Shown here: positions 34,246 to 43,153 of the stretch, one piece after another | How the letters are laid out: every line of letters begins with the position of its first letter | How positions within the stretch are numbered: position 1 is the stretch's first letter | Origin: Collinsella sp. | GTDB lineage: Bacteria; Actinomycetota; Coriobacteriia; Coriobacteriales; Coriobacteriaceae | Reading direction: 5' to 3' | DNA length: 64,000 nt | Assembly: GCA_019414245.1 (NCBI GenBank) | Contig: DXMK01000015.1 | Coordinates: 62,001 to 126,000 of the forward strand | Notes under the pieces: model-generated | The model's input: the letters and a program-made list of their open reading frames with translations, nothing else | What the model was told of the DNA's origin: nothing | The model's database searches: none | Translations under genes and position numbers: made by a program

Positions 34246-36119
34246 GCGCGATCACCCACCAGTACGTTCTTGGCATGGAGCGTGGGGCAGATTCCGCAGC
34301 CGGTGCACGACGTGCGGGTGCAGTCGGGGGTCGTGACACCCTCCAGCGAGCGACGGTATTCGCGCTCGAGGAAGCCGCGCGAACAGCCGGGGCTCACGTG
34401 CTCCCAGGGCAAGCGCCAGTCCAGCTCGTAGGGCAGGTGCACGAGCTCGTTGAGGTCGATGCCGTTTTTGGCCGCGGCTGACTTCCAGTTGTCAAGCGAG
34501 AAATGCTCCACCCAGGCGTCAAAACGCGAGCCCGCACGCCAGGCGTCGATGATGACCGGCGTCATGTCGCGACCGGCGCGGGACAGCGCAGCCTCGACGA
34601 GCGAGGTCTCGGCATCGTGGTAATGCACGCGAACGGCGCGGTTGCGCACACTCGTGATGAGCAGCTTTTGGCGACGCTTGACGTCGTCGTAGTCAAGCTG
34701 CGGGCACCACTGGAACGGCGTTGCCGCCTTGGGGATAAACACCGAAACCGAGATGGATACCGAGATGGAACCGCGGCGGGCCTTGGGCACCACGGAACGG
34801 CCAAGCTCCAGCACGTGATCGGCCAGGTTGGCAATGGCCACGATATCCTCGTCGCGCTCACCGGGAAGGCCCATCATAAAATAGAGCTTCATGCGGTTCC
34901 AGCCGGCCTCGAAGGCCGCCTTGGCCGCGCGATCCAGGTCCTCCTCCGTCACGTTCTTGTTGATGATATCGCGCATGCGCTGGCTACCGGCCTCAGGGGC
35001 AAACGTCAGGCCGCCCTTCTTTTCGCCGGCGACCGACTCGGCCATATCCACGCCAAACGAATCCAGGCGCTGCGAGGGAATGGACACGCGAATGCCCGTA
35101 TCCTCCAGGCGGCGGTTAAGGCGACCGAGCACATCGCGGATGCAGGAGTGGTCGGTGGTCGAAAGCGACGTGAGCGACACCTCGTCATAGCCGGTCTTCT
35201 CCAGGCCCTGGATAACCGAGGAAACGATCTGATCGGCCGAGCGCTCGCGCACCGGGCGATACGTCATGCCGGCCTGGCAAAAACGACAGCCGCGAGCGCA
35301 GCCACGCAGGATCTCGATAGACAGGCGATCGTGAACGAGCTGCGCGTAGGGCACGCACGACTGCGACAGCGGATTCGTGGCGCCAAAGTCCTCGACGACA
35401 CGCTTGTAGACCACCGGCGGCACGTCCTTACCCTCGCGCGGCACGGTATAGCCGTGGGGCGAGCAAGGCTCGTCGTGGCGCACCTCGTACAGCGACGGCA
35501 CATAGGTACCGGCGACGGTCGCGAGTCGCTCGACAATCTGCGCGCGCGGGACTCCTTCGTCGCGCAGGCGGCGATGCAGCTGGCAGGTCTCGAGCAGCGA
35601 TTCCTCGCCCTCGCCGATGAGGATGGCATCGAAGAAGGCCGCGTACGGCTCAGGGTTGTACACCGAGGGACCGCCGGCGATGATGATGGGGTCGTCTTCG
35701 CCTCGGTCGGCCGCTAACAGCGGAATGCCAGCGAGATCGAGTGCCTCGAGGAAGTTCGTCACCGCCATCTCGTGCGGCACATGCAGACCGACGATATCAA
35801 ACGAAGCGACGGGGGCAGCACCTTCGAGCGACAGCAGCGGAATGCCCGCCTCGCGCATGGCGTCACCCATGTCGGGCCACGGCACATAGCCACGCTCGCA
35901 GGAGATGCCCTCGGCCTGGTTAAGAATGTTGTAGAGGATGGCGATACCCTGGTTGGGCAGACCAACCTCGTACACATCCGGGTAGATCAAGCAGCAACGG
36001 TAGTCGGCATCGGCCTTGGAAAGCGTGCCCCACTCGTGATCGATATAGCGACTCGGCTTTTCGACCTTGGCGAGCAGCGGCTCAATTAAATGAAAACAGT
36101 CTTGGTATGCAACGCGCAA
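34242..36119 (-). CDS. TIGR03960 family B12-binding-like radical SAM protein
   Basis: The N-terminal part (about 40-190) is a cobalamin-binding-like Rossmann region (YPDVYEVGLPNQGIAILYN, IIIAGGPSVYNPEPYA). The radical-SAM cluster is bound by RGCARGCRFCQAGM (Cys-x3-Cys-x2-Cys), followed by the barrel. C-terminal Cys residues (RTSCTGCGICPTLHAK) could hold another cluster or zinc. Reaction unknown. TTG 36119 is chosen because AGGGG lies 7 nt upstream and it avoids overlap with the preceding gene; this gives 625 residues. It forms a pair with the downstream TIGR03936 gene; in some genomes the two are fused. Confidence 0.88.
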   Translation of the reverse strand: MRVAYQDCFHLIEPLLAKVEKPSRYIDHEWGTLSKADADYRCCLIYPDVYEVGLPNQGIAILYNILNQAEGISCERGYVPWPDMGDAMREAGIPLLSLEGAAPVASFDIVGLHVPHEMAVTNFLEALDLAGIPLLAADRGEDDPIIIAGGPSVYNPEPYAAFFDAILIGEGEESLLETCQLHRRLRDEGVPRAQIVERLATVAGTYVPSLYEVRHDEPCSPHGYTVPREGKDVPPVVYKRVVEDFGATNPLSQSCVPYAQLVHDRLSIEILRGCARGCRFCQAGMTYRPVRERSADQIVSSVIQGLEKTGYDEVSLTSLSTTDHSCIRDVLGRLNRRLEDTGIRVSIPSQRLDSFGVDMAESVAGEKKGGLTFAPEAGSQRMRDIINKNVTEEDLDRAAKAAFEAGWNRMKLYFMMGLPGERDEDIVAIANLADHVLELGRSVVPKARRGSISVSISVSVFIPKAATPFQWCPQLDYDDVKRRQKLLITSVRNRAVRVHYHDAETSLVEAALSRAGRDMTPVIIDAWRAGSRFDAWVEHFSLDNWKSAAAKNGIDLNELVHLPYELDWRLPWEHVSPGCSRGFLEREYRRSLEGVTTPDCTRTSCTGCGICPTLHAKNVLVGDRA

Positions 36120-36129
36120 CGGAAAACCC

Positions 36130-37059
36130 CTAAGCAGCGAGATCGGATGCGTCTTGGTAGGACGCCATAGGACGGGTAGCACCCGCGACCGTGGTCACCA
36201 GATCGCGAACGCGGGAGAACGTGGCAGTGACCACCTCGTTGGCACGGCTGTAGTCGACATCGCGCTCGTAGAGCGAAACGAGCGCACGGCCCATGCCATA
36301 GGTGCCCGCGGCAGCAGTGAGCGCCTTGACGGCAAACCCAATATGCGGCGTCTGCTTGACGAGTGCGCGGGTGACCGCGCGGATCACAAGACCGCCGGCA
36401 AGCACGCCCGCGACCTCGTAGCCGCGCTCAGGCTTAATGCCGCGTCCAAAGACGGCAGCGAGCTCAAAGAGCATGCCCACCTGCGCCAGCGCCATAACGG
36501 GATAATCGGCGCCCGGCAAAAACACCAGCGCACCGGTCGCCATATTGGTGAGCGCGCACGAGGTGATGATACGATTAGCTGCCGCGATGCGCATAAAGGC
36601 AAAGTTCGCCGCAAAAGCCGTTTCCTTGTCGGTGCGATCGAGAATCCAGCGGGCAAGCGTCTCGAGCAGATACGTCTTATCGGTTGCCGCCACCACGCCG
36701 AGCATGGGCGTGGACTCCTCGATAAACGGCACCTCCACAGCAGACTCGGCAAGCACGCACACGGGCGCGCCGGCGATCACGAGCTCCTGCACGGCACTCT
36801 CCAGGCGGTCGGAACCACACGAGAGCACCAGTACCACATCGGTATCGGTCTTTGGAGCAATTCGCTCCTCCCCCAGACGCTCGACGCGCACAATGCCCGA
36901 GGTCGTCTGCGGCACAAAGGCGTCACGCACCGTCTCAGCAAGAAAGCGCGAGGCGGACGAATCCAGATAGACCGAGACGCGCACCGGCGTATCGGAATCC
37001 TTCTTAACGGACGCGCCCATCTTAAAAGCGCGGGTCAGCTTATCTACGGGAATTTTCAT
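36130..37059 (-). CDS. DUF697-domain protein without GTPase domain, function unknown
   Basis: The C-terminal half (about 160-290) resembles the DUF697 helical domain: LPGADYPVMALAQVGMLFEL, then a hydrophobic stretch and GTYGMGRALVSLYERDVD. The N-terminal half looks like an alpha/beta domain (VVLVLSCGSD, VCVLAESAVEVPF) but has no Walker A or G motifs. DUF697 is usually fused to or paired with GTPases; here it stands alone between rodA and the radical-SAM pair. GGAGGGG precedes the ATG. Possible membrane association is inferred from the hydrophobic helices. Confidence 0.72.
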   Translation of the reverse strand: MKIPVDKLTRAFKMGASVKKDSDTPVRVSVYLDSSASRFLAETVRDAFVPQTTSGIVRVERLGEERIAPKTDTDVVLVLSCGSDRLESAVQELVIAGAPVCVLAESAVEVPFIEESTPMLGVVAATDKTYLLETLARWILDRTDKETAFAANFAFMRIAAANRIITSCALTNMATGALVFLPGADYPVMALAQVGMLFELAAVFGRGIKPERGYEVAGVLAGGLVIRAVTRALVKQTPHIGFAVKALTAAAGTYGMGRALVSLYERDVDYSRANEVVTATFSRVRDLVTTVAGATRPMASYQDASDLAA

Positions 37060-37077
37060 AGCAAACCCCTCCAGCGG

Positions 37078-38304
37078 TTACGCGGCGCCCGAACGATGCC
37101 GCCATATGGATTGTACGATACCCACCGTCAGCAGCTGAATCATCATCGAAGACGAACCGAAGCTAATAAACGGTAGCGGAATACCGGTAATCGGCATCAT
37201 GCCGATGCACATGCCGATGTTTTCGAAGGTCTGGAACGCCCACATGCCAACGATGCCCACACACGATAGGCGCAAGAACAGCGACTCGCACTTAAAGGCG
37301 ACGCGAATCGTCGAAAAGATCAGCAGCACGTAGAGGCACAGGAGCAAAAAGGAACCGCAAAAGCCAAAGGTCTCGGACAGGAAGGCGAAGACGAAGTCGG
37401 TGTGGAACTCAGGCAGAAAGCCGCCGGCCGACTGCGTCGCATGGCCCAAACCCTTACCAAAGAAGCCACCCGAACCAACGGCGATAAGCGACTGCTGCAG
37501 GTTGTAGGCATCGTCCGAATCGGCATTATCGGGATCGATAAAGACCGTCAGGCGGTTCATCTGATACTGCTTGATGAGCACATCGTGGCCGAGCAACGAA
37601 TCAAAAACCGAATCGAGCGCCAGGACGAGGGCCACCAGGCCCACGAGCAGGGCCAGGGTCGACAGCACCCATTCGCGGCGTGCACCGCTCATACAAATGA
37701 CGATGGCGCCCGAAACCAGCACGACCAGGCCCGAGCCCAGGTCGCCCATGGCGACAACGGCCAAAAACGGAATGGACAACATGCCGCAGAGCTTGACGTA
37801 GTCGCGAACGGTATCGATGCGACCGTTATACTGCGAGCCAAGCGTGGCAATAAAAAAGATGGTGATGAGCTTGGCAAGCTCAACCGGCTGGAATGTCAAA
37901 CCGATACCGGGAATCTTGATCCAGCCCGTCATGCCCAGACCGCCCGTATAGGACAGACCCGGAATCTTGGGCGAGAAGATAACGATCAGGTCGATGACGA
38001 GCAACGCCGTCGAGAAATTGGAAATACCGCGCAGGTCGGTACGCCAGACCAGCACCGCCAGCACCGCCCCGATGCCAATTCCCAGCAGATGACGTGAGAA
38101 CGAGGCATCGGCCTTAAACTGCGAAGCCGACCAGATGATGATGGCGCCGTAGGCAACAAGTGCCACGGTGGCAAGCAGAACTCCGATATGCACCTTTTGA
38201 CGAAACGTACCGCGCGAGGCCGAAAGTTGCTTGTTGACGCGGTCCAGGCTGCTGCGAGAGCCGGTCTTGGTTGAACGGAACAGATCCGCCGGAGAAAAAT
38301 CCAT
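37078..38304 (-). CDS. rodA: SEDS peptidoglycan polymerase RodA
   Basis: A glycosyltransferase that polymerises lipid II during side-wall growth together with a class B PBP. The protein has about ten membrane segments after a 40-residue cytoplasmic N terminus. Typical SEDS blocks are FQPVELAKLITIFFIA, MGDLGSGLVVL, and near the end MMPITGIPLPFISFGSSSM. AGGAGG lies 5 nt before the ATG, immediately after the PBP2 stop. The adjacent mrdA and mre genes favour RodA over FtsW. Confidence 0.95.
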   Translation of the reverse strand: MDFSPADLFRSTKTGSRSSLDRVNKQLSASRGTFRQKVHIGVLLATVALVAYGAIIIWSASQFKADASFSRHLLGIGIGAVLAVLVWRTDLRGISNFSTALLVIDLIVIFSPKIPGLSYTGGLGMTGWIKIPGIGLTFQPVELAKLITIFFIATLGSQYNGRIDTVRDYVKLCGMLSIPFLAVVAMGDLGSGLVVLVSGAIVICMSGARREWVLSTLALLVGLVALVLALDSVFDSLLGHDVLIKQYQMNRLTVFIDPDNADSDDAYNLQQSLIAVGSGGFFGKGLGHATQSAGGFLPEFHTDFVFAFLSETFGFCGSFLLLCLYVLLIFSTIRVAFKCESLFLRLSCVGIVGMWAFQTFENIGMCIGMMPITGIPLPFISFGSSSMMIQLLTVGIVQSIWRHRSGAA

Positions 38305-38313
38305 CGCAACCTC

Positions 38314-40383
38314 CTATCGAACCGAAGAATCGCCCGAGGCCGAAGAGGTATCGGGCTCGTCATAAATCACGCCGAGCACGTCGCGCACGACATGCATCGC
38401 GGTATCTGAGCCACCGCCGCCCTGCTCCAGGACAGTAGCGATGACATACTTGGGATCATCGGCCGGTGCATAGGCGCAGAACCACGCGTATTCGTCCTCG
38501 CCGCTTTTCTCGCCCGTGCCCGACTTGCCGTATACCTGCGGCGTCAGGGTGCCAAAGTGAGCCGCCAGGGACGTCGATGCCGTGTATATCACGTCGTGCA
38601 TGCCGTTGCGAACAAGAGTCAAATCCGAATCGCTGTTGATCTTAGCCTCCAGGCGCTTCTTCTTGCCCTTGCCGTTGTACTTATAGGCATCGCCGTCGCC
38701 ATCGCGCGACACGGCAGACAAAAACACGTGAGGCACGTACTGTTTGCCGCCGTTGGCAAGGCCCATGTAGGCGCACGCCATCTGCAGGGGCGTCACCAGG
38801 ATGTCGCCCTGGCCAATAGCGATGTTGGTCATATCGCCGGCGTTCCATTTGCGGTCCTCGGCAGAGGCGTCGGTAAAGTACGACTCTTTCCACTCGGCAT
38901 CGGGAATACGGCCCGCGCCCTCACTCGGCAGATCGATACCGCAGGTCTTGCCTAGGCCCCAGCGACGAAAGACCTCCTGCAGCCCCTCGGAATGTTGCTC
39001 GTCATAAAAGAACGCCTTGCCCATGTCGTAGAAGACGGGGTCGCACGAGTTTGCGATACCCGACTGCAGCGTCATGGTGCCGTGGCCAGACGTCAACCAG
39101 CAGCGCTTGCCCCAAGCCTTGCCCAGGCCCGTCCAATAGCCCGTGCAGTTGGTTGTCTGCGTTGAGGTATAGGTTCCAAACTCAAGACCGGCCAGTGCCG
39201 AGAGCGGCTTGATGGTCGAAGCCGACATGTACTGTCCGCTAATGGCGCGGTTGAGCAGCGGGTGCGAACCCTCGTCATCGTTGAGCTCAGTCCACACATC
39301 GTTGGAGATGCCGCCGATAAACACCGACGGATCGAACTTGGGCTCGCTCGCCATGCCCAGAATCTCACCATTGTTGGGATCGAGGCACACCACGGCGCCG
39401 TTGCCGGCATTGCTGTAGCCAGTGGTCTTGGCAAGCTCGATGGCGCTCGCCAGCGCCGTCTCACAGGCCTGTTGGATCTTAAGGTCGAGCGTGAGCTTAA
39501 TGTCTGAGCCGGCCTTGGCGGGCACGGCGCCGGCCTGACCGGTCACATTGCCCGAGGCATCGACCTTAACGGTCTGCTCGCCACGAATACCCTGCAGCAG
39601 GTTTTCGTAGTAGCTCTCAACACCCGCCTGGCCCACGATATCGCCCGACTGGTACGTAATCCGGCCAGCAGAAGCATCATCACCGCCAGAGGTTTTCTTA
39701 TTCTGGGCCTCGAGCTGCTCGGAGGTAATGGTGCCGGTATAGCCCAAAATGTGACAGGCCGTCTCGCCGTACGGGTACTGGCGCTCGGTACGCTCGGCAA
39801 TCTTGACGCCCGGAAACTCGCCGGCATGCTCCTGAATATAGGCAACCGTGGAGCGACGGACATCCGTCGCGATGGTATGCAGGCTCTGGGCGCCCTCGGA
39901 ATTGTCCTGGATATTGCGCAGAACCGCCACGTAGGGCATACCGAGTACGTTGGCAAGATGGCGAACCAGAACCTCATCCTCGGCAAGATCGCGGTAGGCC
40001 ACGACAGCAAGTGAGGGACGGTTCTGGACAAGCGCCACGCCATTGCGGTCGAGGATGCGGCCGCGCACAGCGGGTGTGGTAACGGTGCGCGTCTGATTGC
40101 TATTAGCCTGCTTTTCGTAATAGTCCGACGAGACCATCTGCATGCCCCACAGCTTGACGGCAAGCGCCGCGAACATCGCGCCCACACCCGTGGTGAGGAT
40201 GGAGAAGCGGCCCTTAAAAGCGGTCGCTGCGGTATTGCCCTCGCCCTCGGTGGCGCGCGGGGCCGTTCCATGCTGCGTATCGTAGGTAAAACGGGAATCG
40301 CCGCGACGCATGATGACCAGCGCGACCACGATGGCCACAACCAGCACGATACCGGCGATAATAACCGTCATCTGGGAAGACAT
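38314..40383 (-). CDS. mrdA: Penicillin-binding protein 2, class B transpeptidase
   Basis: Cross-links side-wall peptidoglycan in partnership with RodA. One short membrane helix at residues 7-25 and a second hydrophobic stretch near 60-80 precede the pedestal (ILDRNGVALVQNRP near 110). The transpeptidase domain has SASTIKPL with active-site Ser389 and Lys392, SGIANSCDP supplying the SxN-like motif, and GKSGTGEKSG near the C terminus. 689 residues. GGGGAGG precedes the ATG by 7 nt. The insertion of about 30 residues between the two hydrophobic stretches is unusual; which one is the real anchor is unclear. Confidence 0.93.
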   Translation of the reverse strand: MSSQMTVIIAGIVLVVAIVVALVIMRRGDSRFTYDTQHGTAPRATEGEGNTAATAFKGRFSILTTGVGAMFAALAVKLWGMQMVSSDYYEKQANSNQTRTVTTPAVRGRILDRNGVALVQNRPSLAVVAYRDLAEDEVLVRHLANVLGMPYVAVLRNIQDNSEGAQSLHTIATDVRRSTVAYIQEHAGEFPGVKIAERTERQYPYGETACHILGYTGTITSEQLEAQNKKTSGGDDASAGRITYQSGDIVGQAGVESYYENLLQGIRGEQTVKVDASGNVTGQAGAVPAKAGSDIKLTLDLKIQQACETALASAIELAKTTGYSNAGNGAVVCLDPNNGEILGMASEPKFDPSVFIGGISNDVWTELNDDEGSHPLLNRAISGQYMSASTIKPLSALAGLEFGTYTSTQTTNCTGYWTGLGKAWGKRCWLTSGHGTMTLQSGIANSCDPVFYDMGKAFFYDEQHSEGLQEVFRRWGLGKTCGIDLPSEGAGRIPDAEWKESYFTDASAEDRKWNAGDMTNIAIGQGDILVTPLQMACAYMGLANGGKQYVPHVFLSAVSRDGDGDAYKYNGKGKKKRLEAKINSDSDLTLVRNGMHDVIYTASTSLAAHFGTLTPQVYGKSGTGEKSGEDEYAWFCAYAPADDPKYVIATVLEQGGGGSDTAMHVVRDVLGVIYDEPDTSSASGDSSVR

Positions 40384-40396
40384 CTACGAGCCTCCC

Positions 40397-40963
40397 CTAT
40401 TTGAGCTTACGGGTCTTGGGCTTAAAGCGCATGCCCGTCTGGCGTCCGCCACGTGCGGAGAATCCATAACCGGACTGCGGCACGACGCCGGACATCAAAA
40501 ACGGAATGGCAACCAGACCCGTCAGGATCGAAGACGGCAGCGCATGGCCGAAGATCGCCACGACAAAGCTCGTCTCCAAACCCATAAACAGCAAGATGAT
40601 GCTGTAGATCGCATTAATGACGAGCGCGAAGGCACCCACAGTGATGCCGCGCGCACTCGGGGTACCGCCCGTCTGACCGGCGGCGCTATGCACCAGGGCA
40701 AAAGAACCCACGGTCAGCAGGAGCGACATAACGCCCACCGGCACGGCAGCGGAAAGGTCATAGAACAAGCCGCTGCAAAAACCGCACGCGACGGCACGGG
40801 TCGGGTCGCCCGAGAACACGCTTAGGCACACCAGGATAATCATGAAGTTGACGCGACCGCCCGCAATGGAGATCTGCGGTGCCAGGCCTGCCTGCAGCAG
40901 CACGCACACGATGGCGGCGATTACAAACGTGCGGGAGCTCATCCCCTGCTCGTGTAGATCCAT
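40397..40963 (-). CDS. mreD: Rod shape-determining protein MreD
   Basis: A small membrane component of the elongasome with five to six hydrophobic segments and little conserved sequence. It is identified mainly by size (188 residues), topology and position between mreC and mrdA; LLQAGLAPQISIAGGRVNFMI is typical of the family start. ATG 40963 is chosen because GGGGG lies 7 nt upstream; ATG 40969 is too close to it. Confidence 0.88.
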   Translation of the reverse strand: MDLHEQGMSSRTFVIAAIVCVLLQAGLAPQISIAGGRVNFMIILVCLSVFSGDPTRAVACGFCSGLFYDLSAAVPVGVMSLLLTVGSFALVHSAAGQTGGTPSARGITVGAFALVINAIYSIILLFMGLETSFVVAIFGHALPSSILTGLVAIPFLMSGVVPQSGYGFSARGGRQTGMRFKPKTRKLK

Positions 40964-40974
40964 GGACATGCCCC

Positions 40975-41973
40975 CTATTCGCTCGAGCCGGAATCAGTCG
41001 TCTCGGACGTGTCGGAACTGTCATCCGAGCTCTCGTCCTTCGTCTTGGTCGCAGCATCGCGCGACGTTCCCTGCGGCGTGCTGTTGGCCGTGTTCACGTC
41101 CTCATCCGACGCCGACTGTTCGTCGGTCAGCGAGGTGATGACCAGCACTTCCTCGTTGTTCTCGGCCGTCGTCTGGGCGCGTACCACAATGGTGTAGTAC
41201 ACGTCGTTTGCCGATTTCTCAACCGACGAGACGGTGCCGAGCGGAAGACCCTTGGGGAACACACCGCCAATGCCCGAGGTCACGATGATGTCGCCAACCT
41301 TAACGTCGGAATCGACGCTCACGTACTCAAGACGCAGCGTGCCGTCAGCCTGACCCTGCAGCATGCCCTGGGCGCGCGTGTCCTGCACCATGGCGGACAC
41401 GCCCGAGTTCTCGTCGCCAATCAGGCGCACGGTGGACGTCTTGGCCGAGACCTCGATAATCTGGCCTATGACACCGGCAGAACTCGTCACAGGCATGTTG
41501 ATGGTAAGCCCGTCGGCAGAACCCTTGTCGATGGTGACGGTCGAGGTCCAGGCATCGCCCGAAGCGCCGACGATACGAGCTGCGGTTGATTTGAGGTTGT
41601 AGGTCGACTGCAGGCCGACCAGCCCCTCCAGACGCTCAGCGGTCTTTTGAGCCTCGGAGAGCTCGGCAACCTTAGAGGTCAGTTCCTCGTTTTGCTTCTT
41701 AAGCTCGTCAAGCGTGTCCTGCGACGCCGTAAGGTTAGAGAACACATTACCGATCGCATTGAAGGGAGCCGCCACAGCCGAGCCCACAAAGCGCACCGGC
41801 GAGGTAATCGTCGTCACGCCCGAGCGCACGGCATGAATCGGCCCGGCCTCGCCCTCACGAATATAAAACGTGAGCAGCAACACCGAAATCAGGCTGAAAA
41901 CAATCAACGGGCGCATACCCGTTGATTGTCGCTTGGTATTCAGATTTGTGGAGAAACCCGAAGATCGTGCCAA
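40975..41973 (-). CDS. mreC: Rod shape-determining protein MreC
   Basis: A bitopic membrane protein that scaffolds the elongasome. A membrane helix lies near 21-39 (RPLIVFSLISVLLLTFY), then a coiled coil near 80-110 (LDELKKQNEELTSKVAEL), then the two beta-barrel domains (ARIVGASGDAWTSTVTIDKG, VGDIIVTSGIGGVFPKGLPLG). A Ser/Thr/Asp-rich tail of about 45 residues ends the protein. The start is TTG 41973, with AAAGGTGG 7 nt upstream. Confidence 0.95.
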   Translation of the reverse strand: MARSSGFSTNLNTKRQSTGMRPLIVFSLISVLLLTFYIREGEAGPIHAVRSGVTTITSPVRFVGSAVAAPFNAIGNVFSNLTASQDTLDELKKQNEELTSKVAELSEAQKTAERLEGLVGLQSTYNLKSTAARIVGASGDAWTSTVTIDKGSADGLTINMPVTSSAGVIGQIIEVSAKTSTVRLIGDENSGVSAMVQDTRAQGMLQGQADGTLRLEYVSVDSDVKVGDIIVTSGIGGVFPKGLPLGTVSSVEKSANDVYYTIVVRAQTTAENNEEVLVITSLTDEQSASDEDVNTANSTPQGTSRDAATKTKDESSDDSSDTSETTDSGSSE

Positions 41974-41994
41974 ATGGAATCCACCTTTTGGAAA

Positions 41995-43038
41995 TTAAGC
42001 ATTGGTCTGGACGAAGCCGCCATCAAACGCATTGGCCTCGAGCACGCGGGCACAGCCGTTAACGACGTTATCGAGCGCCGTGGGGCTAACATTGACCGAA
42101 ACGCCGGTCTCATCGCGCAGGCGCACGTCGAGACCACGCAGCAGCGCGCCGCCACCGGTCAGCAAAATGCCGTAGTACATAAGGTCCGAGGCAAGATCGG
42201 GAGGTGTAGCGTCGAGCGCGTCCTTGACGGCCTTGGCCATCTCGTCGAGCGGCTTGTTGAGTGCGCGACGAATCTCCTCGCTCTCGATGCGCACGGTCTT
42301 GGGCAGACCGGTGATCACGTCGCGGCCGTTGACCTCGACGTCGAGCTCGTCCTTAAGCGGCACGGCGGAGCCGACCTTAATCTTGATGTCCTCTGCCGTA
42401 CGCTCGCCGATGGCCAGGTTGTAGGCATCACGAACGTGCGTGAGGATGGCCTGATCGAACTCGTCGCCGGCAATACGGATGGACTGCGAGACGACGATAC
42501 CGCCCATAGCGATAACGGCAACCTCGGTGGTACCGCCACCGATGTCGATGACCATGGAGCCGGTGGGCTCCTCGACGGGCAGGTCGGCGCCGATAGCGGC
42601 AGCCATAGGCTCTTCGATCAGATAGGCCTGGCGGGCACCGGCCTGGATCGTGGCCTCAAAGACAGCGCGCTTCTCGACCGACGTGACGCCGGAGGGAACG
42701 CAGACGACAACACGCGGACGCGGAGTCCACGGATAGCGCTTCTCGGACGCCTTGTCGATAAAGTATCGAAGCATGGCCTCGGTAACATCGAAGTCGGCGA
42801 TGACGCCGTCCTTCAGGGGACGAACGGCCACGATGTTGCCGGGCGTACGGCCGAGCATGCGCTTTGCCTCGATACCGACCGCCAGGATGCGCTCGTCGTT
42901 CTTGTCGATGGCGACTACAGAGGGCTCGCGAATGACGATGCCCTTCCCGCGCACAGAGACAAGCGTATTTGCGGTGCCGAGGTCGATGGCAAGATCGCCC
43001 GCGTAGCTACCGAAGAACATATCCATCAAAGAAAACAA
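41995..43038 (-). CDS. mreB: Rod shape-determining protein MreB (bacterial actin)
   Basis: Forms membrane-bound filaments that orient cell-wall synthesis. Actin-family phosphate loops are intact: AIDLGTANTLV near residue 17 and VIDIGGGTTEVAVI near 160; PSGVTSVEKRAV and LIEEPMAAAIGADL are also diagnostic. 347 residues. TTG 43038 has AGGAG 5 nt upstream; ATG codons at residues 5 and 7 are alternatives. First gene of mreBCD-mrdA-rodA. Confidence 0.97.
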   Translation of the reverse strand: MFSLMDMFFGSYAGDLAIDLGTANTLVSVRGKGIVIREPSVVAIDKNDERILAVGIEAKRMLGRTPGNIVAVRPLKDGVIADFDVTEAMLRYFIDKASEKRYPWTPRPRVVVCVPSGVTSVEKRAVFEATIQAGARQAYLIEEPMAAAIGADLPVEEPTGSMVIDIGGGTTEVAVIAMGGIVVSQSIRIAGDEFDQAILTHVRDAYNLAIGERTAEDIKIKVGSAVPLKDELDVEVNGRDVITGLPKTVRIESEEIRRALNKPLDEMAKAVKDALDATPPDLASDLMYYGILLTGGGALLRGLDVRLRDETGVSVNVSPTALDNVVNGCARVLEANAFDGGFVQTNA

Positions 43039-43098
43039 CGCAACTCCTGATGTGTTGGATGATTGCTGGAAAACTACTAGCTCATCATACTAGCGCAA

Positions 43099-43131
43099 GC
43101 CCGACACCTCACTTGCGGTGAAGCGCCGGGC
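43099..43131 (-). terminator. Hairpin between the TPR gene and mreB
   Basis: Imperfect 14-bp stem (43118-43131 with 43099-43112) around a short loop, 23 nt after the TPR-gene stop. There is no T-tract, so it may only attenuate or stabilise. Confidence 0.35.
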
Positions 43132-43153
43132 AAAGCTAAATCCCATAAGGTCA

